Source of the DNA: Asparagopsis taxiformis
Lineage: Eukaryota; Rhodophyta; Florideophyceae; Bonnemaisoniales; Bonnemaisoniaceae
Assembly (NCBI GenBank): GCA_030407315.1
Contig: JALQPE010001693.1
Span: 23,994-87,993 of the forward strand
Length of the DNA stretch: 64,000 nucleotides
Direction of reading: 5' to 3'
Below, in pieces: positions 12,630 to 23,758 of the stretch. The position numbers and the translations under genes are program-made. The first letter of the stretch is position 1. Every line of letters starts with the position of its first letter. The notes under the pieces are model-generated. The model had not been told where the DNA came from. It made no database searches and saw only the letters and a list, made by a program, of their open reading frames with translations.

Positions 12630-14400
12630 TTCCATTTTAGATCTACTGGTTGCACTAGGCCTGAAAGTGTTTCTGGATATGGCCGAATAACGACCTGGGC
12701 AGCACGCACTGCGTAAGATGATCTGTGGGATGCAGACTGCAAGGATTGCTATGTTGATTCTGGCTGGGGAATGTGGTAAGCTTGATTGTTGCGTAGCTTT
12801 GTATCTCCTTGCCTGCCATTTTGCTTGGATATCATATCATATCATAAATGATTTACACGAGCGATCAAACCGAAGACGCCGACTCGGCACAACTACCAAC
12901 TCTCCTAGCTTCGAGCTAGCGCCATCTAATAGCAACTTGTGACACTCAAGACGAATACGTTGTGCTGATCTCTGCAATGAAAATTGAGTTAGTGCTGCAG
13001 TTCTTTTGGTCGATGCCAATATGCAGGGATACTGTTTACACCATTTGGGAGTCAAGAAGTTCTCGGATTGCAAATCAAATCAGATTATGGTAGAATATCT
13101 GACTGTTCTCTCTTCCCTTCACCACATCTGCATCCGGAGCTGAGCTAAGCTGAGCTGGAGAGAACCCGGCCGCTGACCCCTGTCATTCTCATAAAAATCT
13201 TAATGCAATACTATTCGTGTTTGGTAATGTAATTGCTAATGAAAATGTATACAAGTCTGGAATAAACGTTGCAGTGGTTTTTTGTAGCTATCGATACTTG
13301 CTAAAAATCTGTAGCTTTTGCTTCTCGCATGGACGAGTTGCAGTAGGGGGGTTACAAAACGTATTGTTTCATATTTAGCACCGTGGCTCCGAGCTCCAGG
13401 CCGCATACGACCGCCTTCAATTCAGATTACCTGGTGCTGCGCATCGGGGTTTGATAGGTGTCGGAACAAGACAAATCCTCCCACTTTGTGTTTGTTTGAT
13501 TTCTGCCACAAACGAGAGGCAATCAGGGTCTCTGTTCACATAGAGAAGGATTTAATATATGCGCTCATTGCCGTCGTAGATACTTTTAACAATGGCCAGT
13601 ACGTTACTCTCGGCCGCCGCCGGGTACGGTCGGACTGAAAGATCGGGGAGATGTGTGGAGAGTGGTGTTTGGATAGAGACGCACGTTGCGATGGATGGAA
13701 GGTGATGATTTCATGCTGAAGCGATGGGAGATGGATGGATATGGTTCAATGAAATCTAGTACTCCGAAGGAGGCCTTTTCTCGAGGAAGAGGCATTATAT
13801 TCTCACAAAGCATGCAGATACTGGTTTCCAGTTTGGTATGCTATTGTAGCTCAATTCATATCTTATCTACACGTACGTATGGAGAGAGATCCAAGTGTGC
13901 GTGGCACAAGTCCAATGGTGAAACAACGCAGTATGAAACTACCACAGATAAGGCGGCGTACAAAAGCCTCGACTCAAGGCAGCTCTCAGGCTTTCGTGAG
14001 CACCGACTTCGTTCCACCAAGATGTTGCGGAAATATGTGCTGGTCTAACTTGATACGACCATTGGACAGTTTTGCTCTCTAAGCAATGAGCGAAAAATCA
14101 ATGATTGCGCGTGTCGTCGGTACGGTCTTGTAATGTTGGCTCAACCAATAACATCTAACGTTGAGTTATCCACCCTCTGCCGTGTCGCGTCGTAAATTTG
14201 CACAGAAAATTTGTTTCAAATCTTTGCTCCAATTATCAGCTCAAATACGGCATTGATCTCCAGCTTCATCTGGACAGAAACACCGATCGCGCGATGTCTG
14301 TCTCAGATAAACCGCCGTCAGACGCCATGCGGAAAGTTTCATCGCTTCCCGTTGCGACTGAATCTGCAAACGCCACACAACAATTTGCCCTTTCCGCGTC
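12630..14400. other. Core between inverted arms, left of the copia insertion
   Basis: No supportable gene. The short reading frames overlap on both strands and show no domain. It is continuous with 18579-19584 once the copia element is removed. Confidence 0.4.
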
Positions 14401-14405
14401 CGGAA

Positions 14406-14615
14406 TGTTGAAGCGATGAGGATCTCTTGCCTCTTTTACTTTGATGTTTGCTGTACAATATTTATGCTGTTGGGTAAGTTTGGTTCTTGTAAATTATTTG
14501 TTGCGTGTCGTCTTTTGCCGACACTGTTGGTTGCAATTATTTCGTGGCATGAGTTAGCATCCTGGCTATCTGGCGAGCTGGCGCTTGGCGACTTTGATGA
14601 GTTAGCATCCTGACA
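14406..14615 (-). repeat. Copia 3' LTR, 210 bp
   Basis: Nearly identical to the other LTR except for a 48-bp internal tandem duplication around GTTAGCATCCTGGCTATCTG, which the 5' copy lacks. This extra copy must have arisen after insertion or in a heterogeneous template. Confidence 0.88.
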
Positions 14616-17600
14616 GCCCCCCTGTCGCCAAGGGTCGGTGAGTGCAATTTGTTGTGGTTGGGTTGGTGCTGGCATGATTCGTAGTAGAGCAGTCAGTTTG
14701 TCAAAGGGACGTTTTGTGAGAGGCTTAGTGAAGATGTCGGCTAGCATATCTTCCGATGGGAGATATTGAAGGTCGATTCGCTGTGTTTTGATGTTGTCTA
14801 GGACATGATGGTGGCGAATATCAATGAACTTGCGTCTTTTGGTTGGGCCAATGCTGTTGATATTTGGAGGGTAGCTTGAGAGTCCGTGTAGGTTAATATA
14901 CGTTTGTTGGGAGGAAGGATACCAAGCTCTTTTAGCATGTCACCTAACCAGTTTGTTTGTCTGGTTGCTTCGCTGGCTGCAATTGTTTCTGCTTCGCAAG
15001 TGCTAACTGCAACTAACGATTGGCGTTGAGATGTCCAGTATATTGGTGCACCGTGGAGTGTGTGGACAGAGCCAGAAATTGATTTGCGAGTTTCTTTGTC
15101 GTTTGCAAAGTCGGCATCTGTATGTTATTAGTGCTTCTTTTGTTGGCTTGTTCGAATATGATATGCCATGATTGGGTGTGGCTTTGATGAATCTTATAAG
15201 CCTTTTTAGAAGCTTCCAGTGACGAGTGGTTGGTTTGTGGTTGGCACGTGCTAGGCAATTAGTGTAAAACTGTATATCGGGGCGTGTGGAATCTGTGAGG
15301 TATCGGAGCTCACCTAATACTTCGCGGTAAGTGGAGGCAATTGTGTTGTCGATCTGTTCGGAGTTGGATGGTGGTGATAGGTCAATGCCATCAGAGTGAG
15401 GAGTGTTGAGCGGTTTGGCGGTTTCCATTTTCGTTTTGGTGATCACGGATTTGACGATGTGGGGTTGGGATAGGTGAGTGCCGGATTCATCATATGATAA
15501 GTGCCAATTGAGGTATTTGGTAGGGCGTCCAAGTCGTTTGATTTTGTACTTGGTTGCGAGCGTGGTATAAAGTGAGGTGATGAGTTGAGTATTAGAAGCG
15601 CACACGAAGAAGTCATCTATAGTGATGGCCATTATAATGTGCTGATGAGGTTTTGATTTGTAGAATAGACAGGGGTCTGATTTCGCTTGGCTGTATCCAT
15701 GAGATTCCAGAAAGTGACGTGTTCCATCACAGAATATCTTTCCTGCTTGTCTGGTACCGTATAGATTGCCTTGTAATTGCCCAACTGATTCAGGGTGGAT
15801 GTATGAGCCGTCGAAGAGTGGGTATTGTTTGATATAAACCGGTTGGGTATGGTCGAATTGTTCGTGTAAGAATGCGGATGATATATCAAGGTGTTCGGTA
15901 GCCAGGTTGTTGGCAGTTGCATGTGCTATGAGCATGCGAATTGTAGTTTTATCAGCTGCAAAAGTGGCAGTCTCAGATGGGTTGTAATGGGTGGTGGGAA
16001 TCATAAGGTCTCCGCGAACGGCGCACCGTGCTTTTCGTTCCTCGATTGTACCGTCTGGATTGCGTTTATAGCGGTAAGTCATGGTGAGTGGGAGTGGTTT
16101 GGTATTGTTGGGAATTTTTTCCGGTTCAAGCCAGTGGATGGCTTTCATATGGTCGAGTTTGTGGAGTTCCGTATTATGTGCCTTTGCCCATAAGTGCGCG
16201 TCGGGGTATTTTCTAGCTTGCCGGTGGTTTTTCGGTGCTGGTGTGGTTTCTGTTATAGTGCAGGGTGGTGGAAGTGTGAATCTTTGCTTGGTTCGGGCCT
16301 GGAATACCATGTTCGTTGTTGCTGTAGGGTCAGAGCAGGTGGTGTAAGGATGAAAGTCGATTGTTGGTATTTTTATGTATTGTTGAGTAAGAGTGTTCTG
16401 GACCATGATGGTGTCTTGGTCTATGCCATGCATGTAGCGGTATAATGTTCCCCGAGGTTCAAGTTTTGTTTTCGGAGCGAATCGCGGTGCGTATCCAAGT
16501 TGTGCGAATGCGAATAGCTTTTTGACTTTTGCAGGAGAGTTATACCATTGGGTGTGTGGAATGGCATTGGTGGATGAATGGAGTGTGATGTTCTTTTTGA
16601 AAACAGCGTCTAGAAGTGCGTCTTGCCAGTGGGAGGCGTCAAGTCCACTGTGATGGAGTGTGGCACGTACCATATCCATGAGTGTTTGGTTAATGCGTTC
16701 CGCAATGCTATTTTGCTGAGGATGATAAGGGGCGGTGGTGATGTGCTGAATACCTCTGCTTTTGAGCTGTTCAATTGTTGCACGGGAAGTATATTCCTTG
16801 GCATTGTCTGACCTAAGGAAACGTGGATATTGGCCGAGGGTTGTATGGACATATTCCATGTAGTGCGCTACAATTTGCGGTATCGTGGTGCGGTCGGGGG
16901 TGCAGTAGACTGTAATGTACCGTGTGTTAGTGTCAATAAAGGTTGTGAAGTAGCGGTTTCCTTGTTTGGATGTGGGTGAGATTGGACCACATATATCGGA
17001 GGAGATGTGGTGTCCAATTGGGTGGCGATGGATTGTGGGTTTGTGGGTTGCTGCTTTCAGTTTTCCGGTTGCACATGAGCTACATGTCATGTGACTGGCC
17101 GGTAGTGCGTTATATGGTTCTAGGGCAGGCAATGATTTTGTCTTGCACATGCGACGGATTGTTCTCGGGTTGGCATGACCAAGTTGGAGGTGCAGATTGT
17201 GCTGCGCAGAAGGGTAGATGGGGTTTTCTGGGATAGTGAGCGGGTGTCTTTTGTTGGATTTGATATTGGTGGTGGCTTGTATCTGCGGGATTGTGCTTGT
17301 CTGCTTTGCCGTTTTGCGTCTGAATAGTGCGGGTAATGGGCGCATATATGACGATTGGTGCGCGGATAATGGTCGAGTTCCATGGTGTGGCGTGTTAAGA
17401 TGAGAAGGGTTAGCACCAGAGTCGAGGATAAAGTACTTACGTTCTTCTGCAGTCTGGTCAGTGGAGTTGTGCACATTGGTGTTGTCATACAATGTAGTGT
17501 ATGGATCTCTGGAGTTGTTATCCGGGTACGTTATTTCGTTCATTTGGTGCCTGTTATTGTTTTGGACTCTGCATTCTTGATTGTTGTGAGTGTTTGAATG

Positions 17601-18338
17601 ATGATAGGAGCACCATTTTGTCTGAAGATTATGGCTGCGGTTCGGGCTGCGTTGCATTTTTGGGTTCCAATTATTATATGGATGTCTGCGGTTTGACGTG
17701 TTCCGGCGTGAGGGGTACTGGATTCGGTATGGTGGTGGGTTAAATCGTGTTGGTGTAGTTTTTGTTCTAGACTGTATGTAGTTGGCTGCTCTGTGAAGTC
17801 TGGTTGAGAATTCATTGATGGTTTGTGGCGGCGTTTGAATCATTATTTCATGTGTCGTTTGAAGAGCGTCTATATGTTGAATGCCTTGGATCATTAGTTG
17901 GACTGTTAGGATTTCATTCTCGATTCCGGGGAATTTTGCATTTTGCATTTTGATTCGCATTTGTTCATGTTTGGATATGTATTCCTCGATGTCTTCTGTA
18001 GATTCCAGTGAGATGTTTCGTGCAGTTTGTTCCAGTAAGCTGTGGTCAATCGTTGTTAGTTCTTGCACTGTGTTCAAGATATGATTCGTCATGAGGTAGG
18101 GTGGGAGCTGGAGGTTGTCTGGAGTGAGGCGGGATGAAATGTTTTTTGGAAGACTGGACAAGATGAGGAGAGTTAAGCGTTCTTGTTTTCGTTTGTGTTC
18201 CGCGAAAGCGGCAGGTTCGTTGGGTGCGGTAGTTGCTGCGTCCAGGAGATGCTCGAGTTGCATGTCATGAGCTGTTGCGATGAGCGTCCGGTGCCAGAAT
18301 GATGCATTATCAAGTTCCAAAGTTGGTAGGGAGGACAT
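14616..18338 (-). pseudogene. Copia gag-pol polyprotein with frameshifts
   Basis: The start MSSLPTLELDN at 18338 is preferred over an upstream ATG that overlaps the primer-binding site. The order is gag with a CX2HX4HX4C zinc-knuckle variant (WCSYHHSNTHNNQECR), protease (FILDSGA), an integrase zinc motif (LGHANPRTIRRM ... CSSCATGK), an integrase core (SDICGPI, FLRSDNAKEY, NSIAERINQ), reverse transcriptase (SSAFLHEQ; ITIDDFF where YVDDM is usual) and RNase H (DADFANDKETRKSISG, CEAETIAA, ADIFTKPL). The long frame runs to about 15003. RNase H then lies in other minus frames, with breaks near 15125 and near 14860. The copy is therefore probably inactive. Confidence 0.88.
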
Positions 18339-18411
18339 TTTGTGAGTTTTGCAGTATGTGAGGAGATGTTTGTTTTGGAGAGCGCAGTGAAGCATATGAG
18401 GGCCGATAACC

Positions 18412-18573
18412 TATTGAAGCGATGAGGATCTCTTGCCTCTTTTACTTTGATGTTTGCTGTACACTATTTATACTGTTGGGTAAGTTTGGTTCTTGTAAAT
18501 TATTTGTTGCGTGTCGTCTTTTGCCGACACTGTTGGTTGCAATTATTTCGTGGCATGAGCTAGCATCCTGACA
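18412..18573 (-). repeat. Copia 5' LTR, 162 bp
   Basis: Reads TGTCAGGATGCTAGCTCATG at its 5' end on the minus strand and ends ...CATCGCTTCAATA next to the primer-binding site. Very short for an LTR. Few differences from the 3' LTR outside the 48-bp duplication suggest a relatively young insertion. Confidence 0.9.
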
Positions 18574-18578
18574 CGGAA

Positions 18579-19584
18579 CGAACGCCGAGTACATGTCGCC
18601 AGGTTCCTGATCAACTGGATCGATGGAGCTTGCTCTGCAGGAGAGCAGGACAGGCGGTTTGTTATGCCTGGACAATTTCCATACCGATCTCCCTTCTTGA
18701 GTGCAAAATTATGAGTCTAGAAATTGACCTGCATCGGCTGCTGTATCACATCTGTGCTAAGGATTGATGATACCCGTACCGCCCTGAAATTGCAGCTCTG
18801 GTAACGTGGGGATGATGTGCTGAACACGCAGAACGCTGATCCATAACGGGACTGCTTCATAGGCATAGTACGGAATGTATTGAGACAGCCCAAGCGAATT
18901 CAGGAGGGAGCACCAGGGCAGTGCGCGGTGACTCAGCAGATACCAGTGGTGAGTGGTCTAAATGGGGCTACACACGAGTTTGTCAATGAACAGTCTAGTT
19001 TAGTTTGGAAATGTGTCGAATGGATGGTATGTTGTAAATGTCGACAGATTTGAGGAAGCGATAGAAGCAATCAGCATCGTGTAGTTGCATCAAGGCTTTA
19101 GTGGCCATTGCTAGAGAACTTTCTCCAATGCCATTATTGCAGGATAGGCAGAAAACCCGGCCGGCTTCGAGATTGAAGAATTCATTGCGCAGATTGAATG
19201 AATGCAATTGACGGAGAATGCAGAAGTATACAATGGTATCGTTTTGCAGGGTGACGTAGGGGAAACGTGTTGGGCTTGTTGGAAATGCTGAGAGCGATGA
19301 TGAGATCCAGTCGTTTCCATCGTAGATGGCGGTGCTTATTTTCTGCACGGCTAGCTTGTCTGCTGGGCGACTGGGGGGTATTGGCGTACGATGAAGCGGA
19401 ACTAGTGGTGTTTAAATGACATTTTTTGCTTGAAGATGGATGTATGTGTGCGACTAGAATGTAGTAAGAGGATGAAATTGTTTATGTTTGATGGGCGTCG
19501 CATGTTGGGGGACTTTATGTCGTGTGGGGCAATAATGTCTCAGGTATTTGAAGCAGACAGCAATCGCTTGAGCGCATATAGACG
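18579..19584. other. Core between inverted arms, right of the copia insertion
   Basis: No supportable gene; continuation of 12630-14400. Short reading frames on both strands show no recognisable domain. Confidence 0.4.
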
Positions 19585-20770
19585 TCCGGTGAATGACCAG
19601 CGCAATTGCATTGCTGGCGAGCCCAGAAATTCTAAAATTTCAGTCAGAAAAAAATGCAAAAATACATCGATTTGGGCGGTCGAAAGTGCCGTACGGCACA
19701 CCCTCATCTCAAAAACATGTTCACATGTGCATGTTTTTGAGAATGGCTCAAAATTCAATTCAAATCAAGGTGTCTAATCTGGCCACAACGGCCCCAGAAG
19801 AAGCCATCCGACGCCCCGAGCGGGGCCATCGCTGGCTTCTGTAAGCATCAACTGTAAGCAAAGCCACATCTCACGAAGGATCGATTCCAGGCTCAGGCTC
19901 AATACGCCAGGGCGAAGTTTTGGTCCTTGTTTCGACATGCTCCCACCCACTTTCTCACGACAAACACTACTCATCCATCGTGCTGCACATACTACGTGCA
20001 CTTCGTATGAGCAGTGGGCCCGCCTGCGTGGTTGCTGTAATGCGTGGATGTGAGCAGCACACGAACAACCCAGAATAGACGTCTGGTGGATGTCCGGCTC
20101 AATTGCATTGCTGGCTAGCCCAGAAATTCTAAAATTTCGGTCAGAAAAAAATTGTGAAAAATCATCGATTTGGGCCGGTCGATTGTGCCGTACGGCAGAC
20201 CCCCATCTCAAAAACATGTTCACATGTGCATGTTTTTGAGAATAGCCCAAATTTCAATTCAAATCAGGGTGTCTAATTTGGCCACAACGGCCCCGGGAAC
20301 CGGCCGCCGCCCCGATCGGGGCTATCACTGGCTTCTATAAGCACCAACTGTAAGCCAAAATCGCGTCTTACGAAGGGTCGATTTCAGGCTCAATACGTCA
20401 GGGACAGGTCTTGGTTCTTGGTTCATCATGGTCCCGCCCCACTCTCGCAAGATCAACCTGAAATGGACGTCCGGTGGATGTCCAGTTCGATTGCATTGCT
20501 GGCCAGCCCAGAAATTCTAAAATTTCCGAAAAATCAATTTGGTGGCCCAGCATCTCCTGTGCCGAAAATTCCCGCACTCACTTCTGATATACTATATCGT
20601 AGTAGTAGTAGTAGTCTAGACGTGTTTCGCACTTGTACGCATCAGGGAAGGCGTCACGGAAGGTTGAGACTACGCTACTTGTGTACCGCGTCATCTGAAA
20701 TAGCGAGTAGTGTTTGTTGTATAGTTGTGGAGTATGCGTCTAGTGGTTTGTAAAGCTTGCAGAACGGGAT
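19585..20770. repeat. Right long inverted arm inside element C, with tandem units
   Basis: Reverse complement of the left arm 11848-12629, but longer because a unit of about 400-500 bp is present twice (starting near 19585 and near 20095). Each unit begins with the GACGTCYGGTGRATG / GCCCAGAAATTCTAAAATTT landmark. The distal part matches the left arm out to CAACTATACAACAAAC near 20720. Confidence 0.8.
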
Positions 20771-21470
20771 AGGGATGTGGGTGGCCCTATTTTATGAATA
20801 CATGAGTACCAATGTTCAGGGTTGACAAAGCGGAAAGGCATACGCTCATACATGTTTGAGATTGCATAGTGGAGAAAATATTTACATCGAAATTTACATG
20901 GAGCTGATGGAGGTTTTAAGGATGAGGTATGAGAGGAAGAAAATTCTTCTGTGGTGTGAGGATGTGTTCTGTGGGGGAATGGAATCTTGGGATGGTACAA
21001 GGGGAGGTGGAAATGTACGGAGTGCGGGTTTAGATTGGAGTGTTATTCGGAGAGGAGTGCCGACAAGCATATTATGGGGATTGCGGAGACGCTGCGGGGT
21101 GTTGGGGTAGTGAGGGCGGAGGAGGTGTTTAGGTGGGACCGTAGGAGGGTGCGGTTGAAGGCGCCGAGAGGAGGGGGTTTAGGAAAGTGAGGAGAAAGAG
21201 GGGGAGGGGGTGGCGTCTGTTCTGGCTGTGGTGAGTGGGGATGTGATGGAGAAGAAGGGGGTTATTGTATTTGGGGAGGGAGGGGAGTGGGAGGATGGGT
21301 GTGCACCGTGGAAGCGGGGATAGATAGCTGAAAATGCGTACTAGAGTGGTATTGGGGGTGTTTGAGGTACAGTACGGGGGAGGTGAGCACCAACTGGAAG
21401 GGGGTGTGAGCGAGAGGATGAAAAAATTAAAGACGAAATTGGAGTCGACCGACAAGGAAAAATAGAGTGG
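20771..21470. other. Purine/GT-rich spacer of element C
   Basis: A G-rich plus strand (GGAGGGAGGGGAGTGGGAGG-like tracts, 21180-21310) gives long but low-complexity minus-strand frames. No convincing gene. Confidence 0.4.
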
Positions 21471-21778
21471 TCGCCGTGATGGATGCGGACATCCATGTCG
21501 AGCACGGCGGCAGAAATTTCTGGGGTCGAAATTTTTGAATTTCTGAACCGGCGCCCGTCCTAGGTGGACATAGACATGGTGGAAGTCCATCCCGAGGGGG
21601 ACATCCGTGGTACTAGAAACAATGAATGTCGCCCTAGTAATACTAGACGTACTAGACCGCATGGACGTCCGGTTCTAGGCGGACATCCAAAAATACTGGA
21701 GAGCATGGACGTCCGCCTAGTAATACTAAGTGTACTAGAGGTTGTGGACGTCCGCGTCCATTTCCGAAAACACAGACG
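21471..21778. repeat. Right terminus of element C
   Basis: Multiple TGGACGTCC/GGACATCC motifs alternate with CTAGTAATACTA and GTACTAGA segments. It ends in the 34-bp terminal inverted repeat TGGACGTCCGCGTCCA...CACAGACG. It mirrors the GGACGTCC/CTCTAGTAC composition of the left end. Confidence 0.8.
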
Positions 21779-22614
21779 TTGCCCAAAAGTTCGATGACAA
21801 TGTGGAAGGGGCGTGGGGCACGATTCTGAACTCCGGTTCAGCTGCCGAGGATGCCCGGGGTGGCGCGTCTCGCCAGCGGTACATGACCCCCAGCTCGGCT
21901 GTCATTGAAGACCTCGACGGGGAGCAATCCATGTCGCTGGCTCATGACAAGGTTTCCGTGGATGTCATCCTCGCAATTATAGCGGAAATGTTGCACTTGG
22001 AGGATTCCGTTTCATCTTTGAACGGATTCAAGAAAGGCTCCAAGTTGCGCTTTGGGAGGACAGGACTTCGAATGCTCCTGACGGGTTCCAACTGTACTCG
22101 TCAGATCCCGCATCTCGACTTCACGTACCCAGGACCGCCACGCGAGGAACCGAACCGCTATTGTGGGACCCCTGCACCAGACCCAGACTATTCTTTCATA
22201 GCTACTGGTGCAGTTGGGTCCCCAATTCTGGTACGACCGCGGAGTCATTCCTTCCTCAACGCCCCTCGTGATGCCTTCCTGGCCGTCTGGCCCCATCTCC
22301 ATCCAAAATTGGTTTGGATTCCACCCTTCTCTGTTCTCGTGACTCGTGGTGACGTAGAGCACGCTGGTGTGGGATGGCAGGATTACGACTTCGTGAAGGA
22401 CAAAATTTCTAAGACTGGAGTACAATACGGTCATCACATTCGAGTCCATAGCATGGCTGTACGTGATTCTTCCGAGCTAGTCAATGATCTCGTCTACGCA
22501 CCGGTGCAGAGTGACGACCCCAATCGTCTGCCGAAACCTTACGAGTTCGCACACGACTTTGAGTCGGACGATGAGGTACCAGATAGTAGTGAAGATTACA
22601 TCACAGTTGAGTAG
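21779..22614 (+). pseudogene. 2OG-Fe(II) dioxygenase domain of protein A, 3' part
   Basis: This is the continuation of the gene at 6372-9048 after element C. It contains TGLRMLLTGS, the iron-binding HxD (IPHLDF), the SHSFL core, the distal histidine (GDVEHAGVGW) and a candidate 2-oxoglutarate-binding arginine (HHIRVHSM). These align with the two paralogues at 35643-36674 and 40814-44008, and the three catalytic positions are kept. The frame is open to the stop at 22614. Because its 5' half is broken, the domain cannot be expressed as the original fusion. Whether the substrate is DNA is unknown; the fold is not diagnostic. Confidence 0.75.
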
Positions 22615-22878
22615 GTAGGATTTCACCTATAGGTTGCTCTCAACTAAAGTTTCTATTGTTTTCTTAATGTTCCTCCATTGCTTCACCTGTAGCATAGTAT
22701 ACTATATACTAACAATATACTCTTCCCCATTGCTTACTGACAACTTGTGACATTCTGTGATCTACGATATTGTTTTCCTCTCAGCCCAAACTAACGAGTG
22801 CGTATCCATGAGCTAAGAGCGCTCCCGACCTCAGCAGTACCTCTACTTTGTCTTTTCCAGCAGCTGCTATTCAGGTCC

Positions 22879-23402
22879 TAAAATTTGGTAATTTTTGAGC
22901 CCAAAAAATTACCAAATTTTAGACCCATCCGGCGCCCACCTATTCCAGATTTGGACAACCGCTCCTGCCCCAGGTTACGTCAAGTTCGTGCATTCCATGC
23001 TTTACTGATGTTTCTAAACATTCCAAATGCTACGCTTCTTCGCTGGATGGTCGTTGACGAACATTGACGGCGCATTGCAGCTCTGTTCAAAACCGAACCG
23101 GTATTACCATGACGTGCATCTATGTCCGTCTACTTCTCTCCTCATACAATCCTGAACATCTAGTCATCGTGATGCATCGAGACAGTTGTGCACCAATAGT
23201 CGATAAACATAATTGCACCGAACTATAGAAGGTGCTGCCCACGTGGTGCTTACTCGTGGTGGTGTGTGTTCCATGGCATATGGTCGCTGGTACAAAGTAG
23301 GACGGAGTACGAGCCATACGGTCACTACGAGTGGGGCATAAAATTTGGTAATTTTTGAGCCCAAAAAATTACCAAATTTTAGACTAGTCTGGCGACCGTC
23401 TG
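22879..23402. repeat. Right inverted-repeat arm flanking dioxygenase gene A
   Basis: Reverse complement of 5377-5914, with the AAATTTGGTAATTTTT palindrome at both ends and the outer sequence GGCGACCGTCTG. A small deletion relative to the left arm lies near TTGACGGCGCATT. The 265 bp between the gene stop and this arm hold nothing else recognisable. Confidence 0.85.
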
Positions 23403-23758
23403 TAGCTAATGGGGCTTGAATTTAGGTGCAGTGTCTCTGTATTATTAGTGAAGCTGGCTCAAGGTTGTGGAGATTTTGTTTAATGCACTGTCATGATACA
23501 GAATGCGCCCAAGCTGCATACCCGTTCAAAACATTGCACCCCTTCACCAATCTTCAACAACAAAACTCCAAACTCTTTCATCATCCCGCGACCCCTCGTC
23601 AGAAATTGAGCCTTCCATAAATTCCAATTTCAAATTTTGCGGGCGCGCGGAAAAATCTCCTTGCCGTCCTGTCAGGCACATGTGCCAGATTGCATTGCAA
23701 TCTTCTCTACCAATCTATCGCATTCTCTCTTCTCCCTCGTTCCCGAGCATCCCCTGAA
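23403..23758 (+). promoter_or_regulatory. Presumed promoter/leader of ParB-MTase gene A
   Basis: Short non-coding interval before the ATG at 23759, becoming CT-rich (TTCTCTCTTCTCCCTCGTTC) immediately upstream of the start. No defined motif. Confidence 0.3.

Larger units (their letters stand above)
14406..18573 (-). mobile_element. Ty1/copia LTR retrotransposon, decayed
   Basis: The element reads on the minus strand between two LTRs and is flanked by a perfect 5-bp target duplication CGGAA (14401-14405 and 18574-18578). The LTRs start TGTCAGGATGC and end CTTCAACA or CTTCAATA. Next to the 5' LTR is GGTTATCGGCCC, a candidate primer-binding site; before the 3' LTR is the purine tract AGGGGGG. 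The polyprotein order integrase then reverse transcriptase defines copia. Total length is 4,168 bp. Confidence 0.92.
9049..21778. mobile_element. Element C: 12.7-kb TIR transposon inserted in dioxygenase gene A
   Basis: The left end begins CGTCTGTGTTTTCGGAA and continues to GGACGTCCA; the right end is the reverse complement over 34 bp with one mismatch. Both sides are flanked by TT (9047-9048 and 21779-21780). Removing the element plus one TT joins ...GGG TTT to GCC CAA AAG in the correct reading frame of the host gene, which fixes the boundaries. GGACGTCC-type motifs recur near both ends. No transposase gene was found inside, so it appears non-autonomous. The 2-bp duplication would allow a CACTA-like superfamily, but the termini do not read CACTA. 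Confidence 0.85.

Noticed and set aside
15891..17815. Plus-strand frames within the copia element
   Set aside because: They are shadows of the copia polyprotein on the minus strand.
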